Source: Micavibrio_C sp965231165 (GTDB taxonomy: Bacteria; Pseudomonadota; Alphaproteobacteria; Micavibrionales; Micavibrionaceae). Taken from it: a stretch of 64,000 bases of DNA. Of this stretch, positions 1 through 7,119 are shown piece after piece. The stretch covers positions 248,001 through 312,000 of the forward strand of contig OZ246421.1 in NCBI GenBank assembly GCA_965231165.1, read 5' to 3'. How positions within the stretch are numbered: the first letter of the stretch is position 1; each line of letters opens with the position of its first letter. The notes below the pieces were generated by a model. That model made no database searches. It was not told where the DNA came from and worked only from the letters and a program-made list of their open reading frames with translations. A program made the translations under genes and the position numbers.

Positions 1-1423
1 CGTCGATGTCGAAGGTGACTTCCACCTGCGGGATGCCGCGTGGTGCCGACGGGATGCCGACCAGATCAAACTGGCCGAGGATCTTGTTGTCAGCGGCCAT
101 TTCACGTTCACCCTGGAAAACGCGGATGGTCACAGCCGTCTGATTGTCTTCAGCGGTTGAGAACACTTGCGACTTCTTGGTCGGGATCGTGGTGTTGCGG
201 TCAATCAGGCGTGTGAAGATACCGCCCAGCGTTTCGATGCCGAGTGACAACGGGGTCACGTCGAGCAGCAGCACGTCTTTGACGTCGCCTTTCAGAACGC
301 CGCCCTGAATCGCCGCGCCATCGGCCACGACTTCATCGGGGTTCACGCCTTTATGCGGTTCCTTGCCGAAGAATTCCTTCACCGTTTCGATGATTTTCGG
401 CATGCGGGTCATACCGCCCACCAGAACCACTTCGTCGATGTCGGAAGCTTTCACGCCCGCGTCTTTCATCGCGGCTTTCAGCGGGCCTGTCGTTTTCTTG
501 ATCAGGTCATCGACGAGGCTTTCCAGCTTCGCACGGCTGAGCTTGATGTTCAGGTGTTTGGGGCCTGAGGCATCAGCAGTGATGAAGGGCAGGTTGACTT
601 CGGTCTGCATGGTCGAGGACAGCTCGATCTTCGCTTTTTCAGCCGCTTCTTTCAGCCGCTGCAGCGCGAGTTTGTCCTGACGCAGGTCGATGCCTTGCTC
701 TTTCTTGAATTCGTCGGCGAGATAATCAATGATGCGGGCATCAAAATCTTCACCGCCGAGGAACGTATCGCCGTTGGTCGATTTTACTTCGAATACGCCA
801 TCGCCGATTTCAAGGATCGAGATATCGAACGTACCGCCGCCCAAGTCATAAACAGCGATGGTGCCGGTTTTCTTTTTGTCCAGACCATAGGCCAGTGCGG
901 CAGCGGTTGGTTCGTTGATGATGCGCAGCACTTCGAGGCCTGCGATCTTACCGGCGTCTTTCGTCGCCTGACGCTGCGAGTCGTTGAAGTAAGCGGGCAC
1001 CGTGATGACGGCTTGCGTGACAGCTTCACCGAGATAGCTTTCGGCGGTCTCTTTCATTTTTTTCAGCACCATCGCCGAAATTTGCGAAGGCGACATTTTT
1101 TCGCCGTCAATTTCGACCCAGGCATCGCCGTTGTCGCCGCGCACGATTTTGAACGGGGCGTTCTTGGCCATCTTCTGCACTTCGGCATCATCGAAGCGGC
1201 GGCCGATCAGGCGCTTGACGGCGTACAGTGTATTATCGGGGTTGGTGACGGCCTGACGCTTGGCGGGCTGACCGACAAGACGCTCACCGTCTTTGCTGAA
1301 AGCGATCATCGAGGGCGTGGTGCGGGCACCTTCGGCGTTTTCGATGACGCGGGGTTCTTTACCTTCCATGACAGCGACGCAGGAATTGGTCGTGCCAAGG
1401 TCAATACCAATGACTTTGCTCAT
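1..1423 (-). CDS. dnaK: Molecular chaperone DnaK (Hsp70), C-terminus outside the window
   Basis: ATP-dependent cytosolic chaperone that folds nascent and stress-damaged proteins together with DnaJ and GrpE. Reading the minus strand from the ATG at 1423 gives the Hsp70 phosphate-binding start IDLGTTNSCVAV. The frame stays open for 474 codons to the window edge, covering the nucleotide-binding domain and the start of the substrate-binding domain (last residues QVEVTFDID). The final ~160 residues lie outside. An AGAGGA Shine-Dalgarno-like run lies just upstream. The gene is separated from grpE by an AT-rich plus-strand pair, so it must have its own promoter. Identity is certain; only the C-terminus is unseen. 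Confidence 0.97.
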   Translation of the reverse strand, partial: MSKVIGIDLGTTNSCVAVMEGKEPRVIENAEGARTTPSMIAFSKDGERLVGQPAKRQAVTNPDNTLYAVKRLIGRRFDDAEVQKMAKNAPFKIVRGDNGDAWVEIDGEKMSPSQISAMVLKKMKETAESYLGEAVTQAVITVPAYFNDSQRQATKDAGKIAGLEVLRIINEPTAAALAYGLDKKKTGTIAVYDLGGGTFDISILEIGDGVFEVKSTNGDTFLGGEDFDARIIDYLADEFKKEQGIDLRQDKLALQRLKEAAEKAKIELSSTMQTEVNLPFITADASGPKHLNIKLSRAKLESLVDDLIKKTTGPLKAAMKDAGVKASDIDEVVLVGGMTRMPKIIETVKEFFGKEPHKGVNPDEVVADGAAIQGGVLKGDVKDVLLLDVTPLSLGIETLGGIFTRLIDRNTTIPTKKSQVFSTAEDNQTAVTIRVFQGEREMAADNKILGQFDLVGIPSAPRGIPQVEVTFDID

Positions 1424-1820
1424 GTTGTAGTCCTCTTCTCAAATTGGCAAATCCACGAAACGGCCCACCATTGGCACCGTCGCGGTTCCCTTGCATGCGG
1501 GGTCTTTCAAGATGGTCTGGAATATACCATAGAAGACCCAAAATGCCAGAGGGGCAGGGTCAAAATCCCCACCGTTTCCGGCTTACGGGCGATCCTTTTC
1601 CTGCTTGATATTTTATATAGGCGAGGAAACTCAGGGGTCAAGGATTTTTAGGTTTAAAATCCTATTTTTATATTTTAAACTAATAGGAATAATTTTAGTG
1701 GATAGGAGTAAGTTTTTGGAGGTGTGATAAAGAATTGTTCGTATGTATTAGATGAATATATCAATATTAAGGAAATTGAAGTTGGCGCACATAGCTGGTA
1801 TCTTTGATCGTAGGGGACAA
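1424..1820. other. Intergenic region between dnaK and the Panacea gene; no gene seen
   Basis: The dnaK-proximal half (to about 1610) has normal composition and holds the dnaK leader and candidate promoter. From about 1610 onward the sequence becomes strongly AT-rich, including an 8-bp AGGATTTT/AAAATCCT-type hairpin near 1641-1663, and it stays AT-rich through the next two genes. The composition change marks a plausible insertion boundary. I see no further gene here: the in-frame extension of the next reading frame to 1752 lacks a ribosome-binding site. Confidence 0.5.
1521..1549 (-). promoter_or_regulatory. Candidate sigma-70 promoter of dnaK
   Basis: On the minus strand CTGGCA (1549-1544) and TATATT (1526-1521) are separated by 17 nt, giving a leader of about 90 nt before dnaK. 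A heat-shock-like CTTGAAA lies at 1511-1505, but no CCCCATAT-like -10 box follows at the right distance, so it is probably not a complete RpoH promoter. No CIRCE inverted repeat was seen. Confidence 0.35.
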
Positions 1821-2360
1821 ATGATGAACAAAGAAATTATCTCAAAATATTCGTCGTCTGCCATAGCCAATTACTTCATTAGAAAGGCTCGGGAAGATAA
1901 CGTTCGAGACTTAACGCAGTTAAAGCTTCAGAAGCTGGTTTACATTGCGCTTGGGTGGGCTTTGAGCCTAGCTAATACAGATATTGTTGGTGGGGATGAT
2001 GTTGAAGCATGGCAATATGGGCCTGTTATTCCTAATCTCTATCATTCAATAAAACATTTTAGAAATGATAATATTGTTGAACCAATCCCTGGTTGGTTCT
2101 CAGTGATAGATGATGATGGCAATGAGGTTAGTGCCCCTGTTCCTGATGAGGTTTCTAATGATGATGAGGACGTATTAGAGGTTCTTGAGGCCGTTTGGGA
2201 TGTCTATAAGGACAAAACGGCTAATGAACTAGTAAATATTACGCATCGCCATAATACGCCCTGGAAGATGTACTACAAGTCAGGGAAGCGTAATATTGAT
2301 ATTCCCAAAGAGGATATAAAAGCATTCTATGATGCGCTTAGAGAAAAATCAGAGTCATAG
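1821..2360 (+). CDS. Panacea (DUF4065/SocA-like) antitoxin-type protein
   Basis: A 179-residue protein with the Panacea/SocA-like fold signature: IANYFIRKA near the start, then LTQLKLQKLVYIALGW and VEAWQYGPVIPNLYHSIKH. In this family the domain serves as a versatile antitoxin (PanA, SocA) that neutralises partner toxins encoded next to it. The chosen ATG at 1821 (or the adjacent one at 1824) follows AGGGGACAA; an upstream in-frame ATG at 1752 has no such site. Base composition is far more AT-rich than neighbouring genes, and the gene runs opposite to the flanking grpE and dnaK, both signs of acquisition. The next gene starts directly after its stop codon. The family call is firm; antitoxin function is inferred from the family and context. 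Confidence 0.85.
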   Translation: MMNKEIISKYSSSAIANYFIRKAREDNVRDLTQLKLQKLVYIALGWALSLANTDIVGGDDVEAWQYGPVIPNLYHSIKHFRNDNIVEPIPGWFSVIDDDGNEVSAPVPDEVSNDDEDVLEVLEAVWDVYKDKTANELVNITHRHNTPWKMYYKSGKRNIDIPKEDIKAFYDALREKSES

Positions 2361-2675
2361 ATGTCTATGCAGATAAGGCAAGTTTTAAGAAGCTCGGGTG
2401 CTCAAACTGTGAGCGCGGCTGAATTAGAAGAGGCCGCTAAACGGCGTAATCATCATCGTTCACAAACCTTGCTGGATGTTATCCATGTAAGTCTATGCTG
2501 TATGGTTTGGATTGCCGCTCTATGTATTATATCCATGGGGGTTGTATGGGTTCTGCACATAGTTACTCCTTGGGGGTGGCTGTGCCCATCTCAGCTGGAT
2601 ACAATTAAAAATACTCTATTCTCCGGAGCAATCGGCGGATTGATAGCCGATCGACTCCGCAAGATAACGCCTTGA
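2361..2675 (+). CDS. Small membrane protein, candidate partner of the Panacea protein
   Basis: A 104-residue protein whose ATG follows the preceding stop codon with no gap, so the two are almost certainly translated together. Residues 1-35 are polar. A long hydrophobic segment at about 39-68 (VIHVSLCCMVWIAALCIISM onward) forms one membrane helix, and a glycine-containing hydrophobic stretch (LFSGAIGGLIADRL) sits near the C-terminus. I recognise no catalytic motif. Its position beside a Panacea protein makes a membrane-acting toxin or effector plausible, since some Panacea-linked toxins are membrane proteins, but this is inference. Composition is AT-rich like its partner. Confidence 0.7.
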   Translation: MSMQIRQVLRSSGAQTVSAAELEEAAKRRNHHRSQTLLDVIHVSLCCMVWIAALCIISMGVVWVLHIVTPWGWLCPSQLDTIKNTLFSGAIGGLIADRLRKITP

Positions 2676-2692
2676 AAATATAATCAGTCTGT

Positions 2693-3310
2693 CTATGCCT
2701 GCGTATCAAGTTTGTGGCTGTTGCCGTTGGTGCCGTCATCCTTGGCGACGCCGACGCGGGCGGGGCGGAGCAGGCGGTCGTGCAGGATGTAACCGGCATC
2801 GACCAGCTGGATAATGGTGCCTGCGGGTTTGCCTGTTCCGGGCACTTCGAACATGACTTCGTGGAAATGCGGATTGAAGAGTTCGTCACGCGGTTCGATC
2901 TTTTTGACGCCGTTTTTATCCAGTGTTTGCAGCAACTGGCGTTGCATGGCTTCCAGTCCGGTGAGCAGGCTGGTAATGCGGTCGTCGCCGGAAGTTTTCA
3001 GGTCTTCGGGAATGGCGTCGATCGCACGCTTGAAGTTGTCGGTGTAATCCAACAGGTCGCGGGCGAAATTCGTGATGGCGTATTTGGTGGCGTCTTCGCG
3101 GTCCTTGACGGCACGTTTGCGGGTGTTATCAGCTTCGGCCAGCGCGCGCAGACCCTGATCTTTCACGGCGGCCAACTGCTGCTGCAATTCGGATATTTGC
3201 AGCAGCGCCTGTTCAAACGGCGACGGGCCTTCGGTCGCCGGAGCCTGTGTGGCTTCGGCGGCTGATTCCGGCGTTGTGTCGGCGTTGTTGTCTTGTTCAG
3301 GCTGGCTCAT
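2693..3310 (-). CDS. grpE: Nucleotide exchange factor GrpE
   Basis: GrpE releases ADP from DnaK and so resets the Hsp70 cycle. The 205-residue product has the expected order: an acidic, disordered N-terminus (SQPEQDNNADTTPESA), a long coiled coil (ISELQQQLAAVKDQGLRAL), the conserved RKRAVKDREDATKYA, and a C-terminal beta domain with FNPHFHEVMFE and GYILHDRLLRPARV. I chose the ATG at 3310, preceded by GAGAG; the slightly longer frame would use TTG at 3322. It lies 15 nt downstream of the secreted-protein gene that starts at 4390 and is probably cotranscribed with it and hrcA. Confidence 0.96.
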   Translation of the reverse strand: MSQPEQDNNADTTPESAAEATQAPATEGPSPFEQALLQISELQQQLAAVKDQGLRALAEADNTRKRAVKDREDATKYAITNFARDLLDYTDNFKRAIDAIPEDLKTSGDDRITSLLTGLEAMQRQLLQTLDKNGVKKIEPRDELFNPHFHEVMFEVPGTGKPAGTIIQLVDAGYILHDRLLRPARVGVAKDDGTNGNSHKLDTQA

Positions 3311-3325
3311 TGCTCTCGTCAATCT

Positions 3326-4390
3326 TTAATCATAACGTCCCGGTTTGCGAATAAACACGGCAAGGTTTTTCTTGATGGGTTCGTCGGCTTCCAGACCATA
3401 CTTCATAGCGTCTGTCTGAATATAGTCAAATAGTCCGTCTTCTGAACTAGTGTAGCGCTTCTCTTTATCAACAAAGTAGAAGCGGTCCGGTTTTTTGCGG
3501 TAATGAGCGTGATCGGGTATGACTTCATCCAGCGGGGTCAGGCCTTTGCTTTGGGCCAGTTCCGTCAGTTTGCTTTCGATGGTAATGTCTTTGCTCGCGC
3601 CATCCGCGGACAAGATCACTGTGCCTTCCGGGTAGAACCAGAATTTCAGCGGATTGGTAACGCCGTCAACGTCCAGCGGTCTGAAACGGTTGCGGTCTGG
3701 CGGCACCCGCGAATCCGGGATCAGTTGAATATAATCGTCTGTCATTTTGACGTTGTATTTTACAGTGGTTTTGTCCGTGCGGAATTTCACCTGTTTGACG
3801 TTGTGTTCCTTGAGCTGATCCTTGCTCAGGTTGACGCGGGCCATAGGCTCTTTCGGTGCCGTATTGCATTCGTAATGAGGATAACGCGGCATGTCGCGCT
3901 CATCGATTGCGAATTTTTCAATATCGACGAACATGATTTCGTTTTCAAATTTTACTGAATATTTGGGATTGAGAATCTTTGTGCAGCTTACGAAGCTTTT
4001 GCCGACGCTCATATGGAGGATGAAATGACCGGCAGGCAGTTCAGTATCGCGTTGCAAGGCGATCAGAACATTATCCGGCTGCACTTCATAATATTTCCAG
4101 GTGTTATAGGGGTTGCCATAGACGTCGTAATAGCTGGGTTTATTGTTGGATGATTTATCCGGTATCGGTGTTTCTGCCGTAATCACATCGGGCTTGGCTT
4201 CTGTCTCCGTTGCCTCGAATACGCCCTCAATGGCGTCCGCAGCCGGTGTGGCTGCTGCTTCAAAATCGGTGGGGACTTCAAAGGGGGCGGGCGGTTGTTC
4301 TGTCGATGCCGGTGTCTGCGCCATTGCCGGATGAAAGACGGAGCAGAGAAGGACTGCGACAAGGCCGTAAAAACTGGTTTTCATGAGCAT
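3326..4390 (-). CDS. Secreted protein of unknown function in the hrcA-grpE operon
   Basis: A 354-residue protein with a clear signal peptide: MLMKTS, a hydrophobic core, and cleavage probably after HPAMA. A proline/alanine/glutamate-rich linker follows to about residue 90, then a globular part rich in aromatic and charged residues (YNTWKYYEVQPDNVLIALQR; FYFVDKEKRY). The start at 4390 follows AGGAAAACC; TTG at 4411 is less likely. It is predicted periplasmic or cell-surface. I do not recognise a family. Its placement 15 nt before grpE means it probably shares the heat-shock transcript, which is unusual for an exported protein. Confidence 0.85.
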   Translation of the reverse strand: MLMKTSFYGLVAVLLCSVFHPAMAQTPASTEQPPAPFEVPTDFEAAATPAADAIEGVFEATETEAKPDVITAETPIPDKSSNNKPSYYDVYGNPYNTWKYYEVQPDNVLIALQRDTELPAGHFILHMSVGKSFVSCTKILNPKYSVKFENEIMFVDIEKFAIDERDMPRYPHYECNTAPKEPMARVNLSKDQLKEHNVKQVKFRTDKTTVKYNVKMTDDYIQLIPDSRVPPDRNRFRPLDVDGVTNPLKFWFYPEGTVILSADGASKDITIESKLTELAQSKGLTPLDEVIPDHAHYRKKPDRFYFVDKEKRYTSSEDGLFDYIQTDAMKYGLEADEPIKKNLAVFIRKPGRYD

Positions 4391-4465
4391 GGTTTTCCTA
4401 ATGCTGGACAAGAGCGCCCTGTAATCCGGGACTCTGACAGTCTAGCGGCAAAAAGGGGGGGAGGT

Positions 4466-4498
4466 AAATCCCCAAAAAGCCCGATATCCCGGGGATTT
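4466..4498 (-). terminator. Weak hairpin between hrcA and the secreted-protein gene
   Basis: AAATCCCC (4466-4473) pairs with GGGGATTT (4491-4498) around a 17-nt loop. On the minus strand a C-rich stretch and then TTTTT follow within about 15 nt. It could attenuate transcription after hrcA, but the spacing is not that of a strong intrinsic terminator. Confidence 0.25.
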
Positions 4499-4520
4499 AG
4501 AAGGGGATTTAGGGCGCTTT

Positions 4521-5561
4521 TCAGCCTTCGAGAATTCGGGTCATAACGCGGGAGGTATAGTCCACCAGCGGAATAATCCGTTTGTAGTTCAAACGGGTGG
4601 GGCCGATGACGCCAATCGCGCCGATAATCTGGTTTTCCGGGGTCTTGTAGGGGGAAATCACCATCGACCAGCCGGAATGGTCGAACATGGTGTTTTCGGT
4701 GCCGATATAAATCTGTACGCCGTCGGCCTGCTGTGCCGCGCCCAGCAGCCGCATCATGGTTTCCTGTTCTTCGAGCGCTGCCAGCAATTGCCGTGCACGT
4801 TCCAGATCTTCGATGGCTTTCACATCCTCCAGCAGCCGTGACTGGCCGCGGATGATGATGCTACCGTTGAAATCTTCAGAGGCCGGGGCCATGGCCAGTC
4901 CGCGCTGCACCAACTCGGCGGTGATTTTGTCCAACTGCGCCTTGCTGTCGGTCATGTCACGCTGGACATCGCGCTGCGCCTCGCCCAGCGTTTTACCGGC
5001 GATCTGGCTGTTGATGTAATTGGAAGCGGCGGTCAGGGCGTAATCGCCCACCTCGGGCGGTACTTCCATGACGCGGTTTTCAACGGTGTTGTCCTGCAGC
5101 ACCATGACGATCAGTATGCGCCCGCTGTCCAGCCGCACGAACTGCATGTGGCGGACGGGTTTATCGGTCTTGGGGGCGATGATCAGGCTGGCGGCGGAGG
5201 ACAGGCCCGAGAGCATCGTGGTAGCGCGTTCCAGAACGGCGGCCATCGAGCTGCCGCTGGTGCGGCACTGCGTTTCAATGGCGTGGCGGTCTTCGGTGCT
5301 GATGTTACCGATCTCCATCAGACCGTCGATATAAAGGCGCAGGCCCTGCGCCGTGGGCAGGCGTCCGGCGGAGGTGTGTGGCGCATAGAGCAGCCCGCCC
5401 GTTTCCAGATCGGACATCACATTACGGATGGTCGCGGGGGAAAGCGTATTCTCCAGATGGCGCGCAATCGTGCGGGAGCCGACAGGTTCCCCCGTCTCCA
5501 TATAGGTATCGACGACATAGCGTAAAATCGCCTGCGCCCGCTGATTGAGGTCGTTGATCAT
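4521..5561 (-). CDS. hrcA: Heat-inducible transcription repressor HrcA
   Basis: HrcA is the repressor that binds CIRCE operators and controls chaperone genes. The 346-residue product begins with the winged-helix segment (INDLNQRAQAILRYVVDTYM, ETGEPVGSRTIARHLE, LSPATIRNVMSDLE, HTSAGRLPT) followed by the long dimerisation and inserted domains. Length matches the family (about 345-355). The open frame extends upstream to 5711, but that would overlap rph, and the ATG at 5561 gives the canonical N-terminus. There is no Shine-Dalgarno; a promoter ends 6 nt before this ATG, so the mRNA is probably leaderless. No CIRCE sequence was seen near hrcA, grpE or dnaK, so its operator may have diverged. Confidence 0.95.
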   Translation of the reverse strand: MINDLNQRAQAILRYVVDTYMETGEPVGSRTIARHLENTLSPATIRNVMSDLETGGLLYAPHTSAGRLPTAQGLRLYIDGLMEIGNISTEDRHAIETQCRTSGSSMAAVLERATTMLSGLSSAASLIIAPKTDKPVRHMQFVRLDSGRILIVMVLQDNTVENRVMEVPPEVGDYALTAASNYINSQIAGKTLGEAQRDVQRDMTDSKAQLDKITAELVQRGLAMAPASEDFNGSIIIRGQSRLLEDVKAIEDLERARQLLAALEEQETMMRLLGAAQQADGVQIYIGTENTMFDHSGWSMVISPYKTPENQIIGAIGVIGPTRLNYKRIIPLVDYTSRVMTRILEG

Positions 5562-5567
5562 GGGAGG

Positions 5568-5596
5568 AATATAGCGGGATAAGCATAAATTGACAA
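5568..5596 (-). promoter_or_regulatory. hrcA promoter placed for a leaderless transcript
   Basis: On the minus strand TTGTCA (5596-5591) and TATATT (5573-5568) are spaced by exactly 17 nt. Only CCTCCC separates the -10 box from the ATG at 5561, so transcription should start at or within a nucleotide or two of the start codon. This agrees with the missing ribosome-binding site. Confidence 0.65.
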
Positions 5597-5653
5597 TTTC
5601 GGCGGGTTCCGCCACTGTGGCCGCCATTTCGTGAAAATAGAAGGAATTATATA

Positions 5654-6403
5654 GTGACCAACCCGGCCCAGGCCCTCGTGCCTTTTTCCCGTCCCTCTGG
5701 TCGTCAGGCAAACGCCTTGCGCACCGTCGAGATCATCACCGGCGTGGCCAAGCATGCCGAAGGTTCGGCGCTGGTGAAATTCGGTGACACCCATGTGCTG
5801 TGCACGGCGACGGTGGAAGAGAAAGTACCGGGCTGGATGAAGAATACCGGCAAGGGCTGGATCACGGCGGAATATGGCATGCTGCCGCGTTCCACCCATC
5901 AACGTATCGACCGCGAAGCTGCCAAAGGCCGCCAGTCGGGGCGCACACAGGAAATTCAGCGTTTGATCGGACGGGCCTTGCGCTCTGTTGTTGATATGCA
6001 GGCGTTGGGCGAACGTCAGGTGCGCATCGATTGTGACGTGATTCAGGCCGATGGCGGTACGCGCACAGCGTCGATCACCGGTGCTTATGTCGCGCTGTAT
6101 CAAGCGCTGGAGCATGTGAAAAATCTGGGGCTGCTGACGACCATTCCGTTTAAAGACAGCGTGTCGGCGATTTCCTGCGGTATCTGGCAGGGCAATCCGG
6201 TTCTCGATCTTGATTATGCCGAAGATTCCGAAGCGGATACGGATGCGAATTTCGTTCTTACGGGTTCGGGCAAGATCGTTGAGCTTCAATCGACCGCCGA
6301 GCGCGACCCGTTTGATGAAGAATTGTTCCTGTCGATGCTGAACCTTGCCCGCAAAGGCTGCAAGGAACTCGAAGCCGCGCAACGCAAGGCGCTGGGTCTG
6401 TAG
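5654..6403 (+). CDS. rph: Ribonuclease PH
   Basis: Phosphate-dependent 3'-to-5' exoribonuclease that trims tRNA 3' ends and takes part in rRNA turnover; a hexameric cytosolic enzyme of the PNPase-like fold. The 249-residue product contains the family segments FGDTHVLCTATVEEKVPGW, AEYGMLPRSTHQR, GRTQEIQRLIGRALR, IDCDVIQADGGTRTASI and VLDLDYAEDSEADTD. The start is GTG at 5654, preceded by AAGGA with 8-nt spacing. It is divergent from hrcA (92 nt between starts) and 3 nt upstream of rdgB, with which it forms an operon. Confidence 0.96.
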   Translation: MTNPAQALVPFSRPSGRQANALRTVEIITGVAKHAEGSALVKFGDTHVLCTATVEEKVPGWMKNTGKGWITAEYGMLPRSTHQRIDREAAKGRQSGRTQEIQRLIGRALRSVVDMQALGERQVRIDCDVIQADGGTRTASITGAYVALYQALEHVKNLGLLTTIPFKDSVSAISCGIWQGNPVLDLDYAEDSEADTDANFVLTGSGKIVELQSTAERDPFDEELFLSMLNLARKGCKELEAAQRKALGL

Positions 6404-6406
6404 TTA

Positions 6407-7012
6407 ATGAGCGATGTCCGCAAATTCTCCGGCGATAAACTGATTCTGGCCACGCATAACAAAGGCAAGGTCGAGGAGATTGCGGCGTTGCTGGGGGATT
6501 ATGTGCAGGAGTTCCCGTCGGCGGGCGATCTGGGTCTGCCGGAACCGGAAGAAACGGGCACGACTTTCCTCGAAAACGCGACGATCAAGGCATTGGCTGC
6601 GGCGCAGGCAACGGGATTTCCGGCGCTGGCCGATGACAGCGGCCTGTGTGTGAACGGCCTGAACGGTCAGCCGGGGGTTTATTCCGCTGACTGGGCCGGG
6701 AATCCCCGTGACTTCAATAAGGCGATGCAGCGGATTCAGGATGAACTGGGTGATAACATCGACCGTTCAGCCTATTTCGTATCAGTGCTGGTGCTGGCGT
6801 GGCCGGACGATCATGTGGAGTATGTCGAGGGGCGTGTCGATGGTACGCTGATCTGGCCGATGCGCGGCGCGGGCGGTCATGGTTATGATCCGATGTTTGT
6901 GCCTGAAGATCGTGACCAGACATTCGGTGAAATGAGTATGGATGAAAAATCAGCCATCAGTCACCGGGGCCGGGCTTTCATCGCTCTTATTGAGAAGTGT
7001 TTTACAAAATAA
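6407..7012 (+). CDS. rdgB: dITP/XTP pyrophosphatase (RdgB/HAM1)
   Basis: House-cleaning enzyme that hydrolyses deaminated purine triphosphates (dITP, XTP, ITP) so that they are not built into nucleic acids. The 201-residue product shows the substrate-binding start LILATHNKGKVEEI, ETGTTFLENATIKA, the metal-site segment ALADDSGLCVNGLNG, GGHGYDPMFVPE and the terminal KSAISHRGRA motif. The ATG lies 3 nt after the rph stop, so the two are translationally linked. Downstream, the whole gap to hemW is occupied by a palindromic repeat. Confidence 0.96.
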   Translation: MSDVRKFSGDKLILATHNKGKVEEIAALLGDYVQEFPSAGDLGLPEPEETGTTFLENATIKALAAAQATGFPALADDSGLCVNGLNGQPGVYSADWAGNPRDFNKAMQRIQDELGDNIDRSAYFVSVLVLAWPDDHVEYVEGRVDGTLIWPMRGAGGHGYDPMFVPEDRDQTFGEMSMDEKSAISHRGRAFIALIEKCFTK

Positions 7013-7013
7013 A

Positions 7014-7103
7014 ATTGTCATCCCGGGCTTGACCCGGGATCCAGTGCCATCGGGCAAAAATCAGGTTATTCCTCTGGATCCCCGTTTTCACGGGGATGAC
7101 AAT
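7014..7103. repeat. Two-armed dispersed palindromic repeat filling the rdgB-hemW gap
   Basis: Arm 1 (7017-7044) is itself a hairpin, GTCATCCCGGG-CTTGA-CCCGGGATCCAG. Arm 2 (7074-7100) is an imperfect inverted copy, CTGGATCCCC...GGGGATGAC. The outer ATT/AAT bases also pair, and a 29-nt spacer lies between the arms. The design matches the terminal repeats of the GIY-YIG unit at 60285-60661 (edges GTCATCC and GGATCCA, loop CTTGA). It overlaps two possible upstream ATGs of hemW (7096 and 7102). Confidence 0.9.
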
Positions 7104-7119
7104 GAGAAAGATTGTTTTT

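Noticed and set aside
1505..1511. CTTGAAA as an RpoH -35 box for dnaK
   Set aside because: No CCCCATnT-like -10 box follows at 13-17 nt, unlike at htpG.
695..1651. 318-codon plus-strand open frame
   Set aside because: Antisense to dnaK, whose reading is certain; codon shadow of a GC-rich coding strand.
5562..5653. CIRCE operator upstream of hrcA
   Set aside because: Searched by eye for TTAGCACTC-N9-GAGTGCTAA here and before grpE and dnaK; not found.
5562..5711. Longer HrcA start at 5711
   Set aside because: Would overlap rph on the other strand; the ATG at 5561 gives the normal N-terminus and length and has a fitting promoter.
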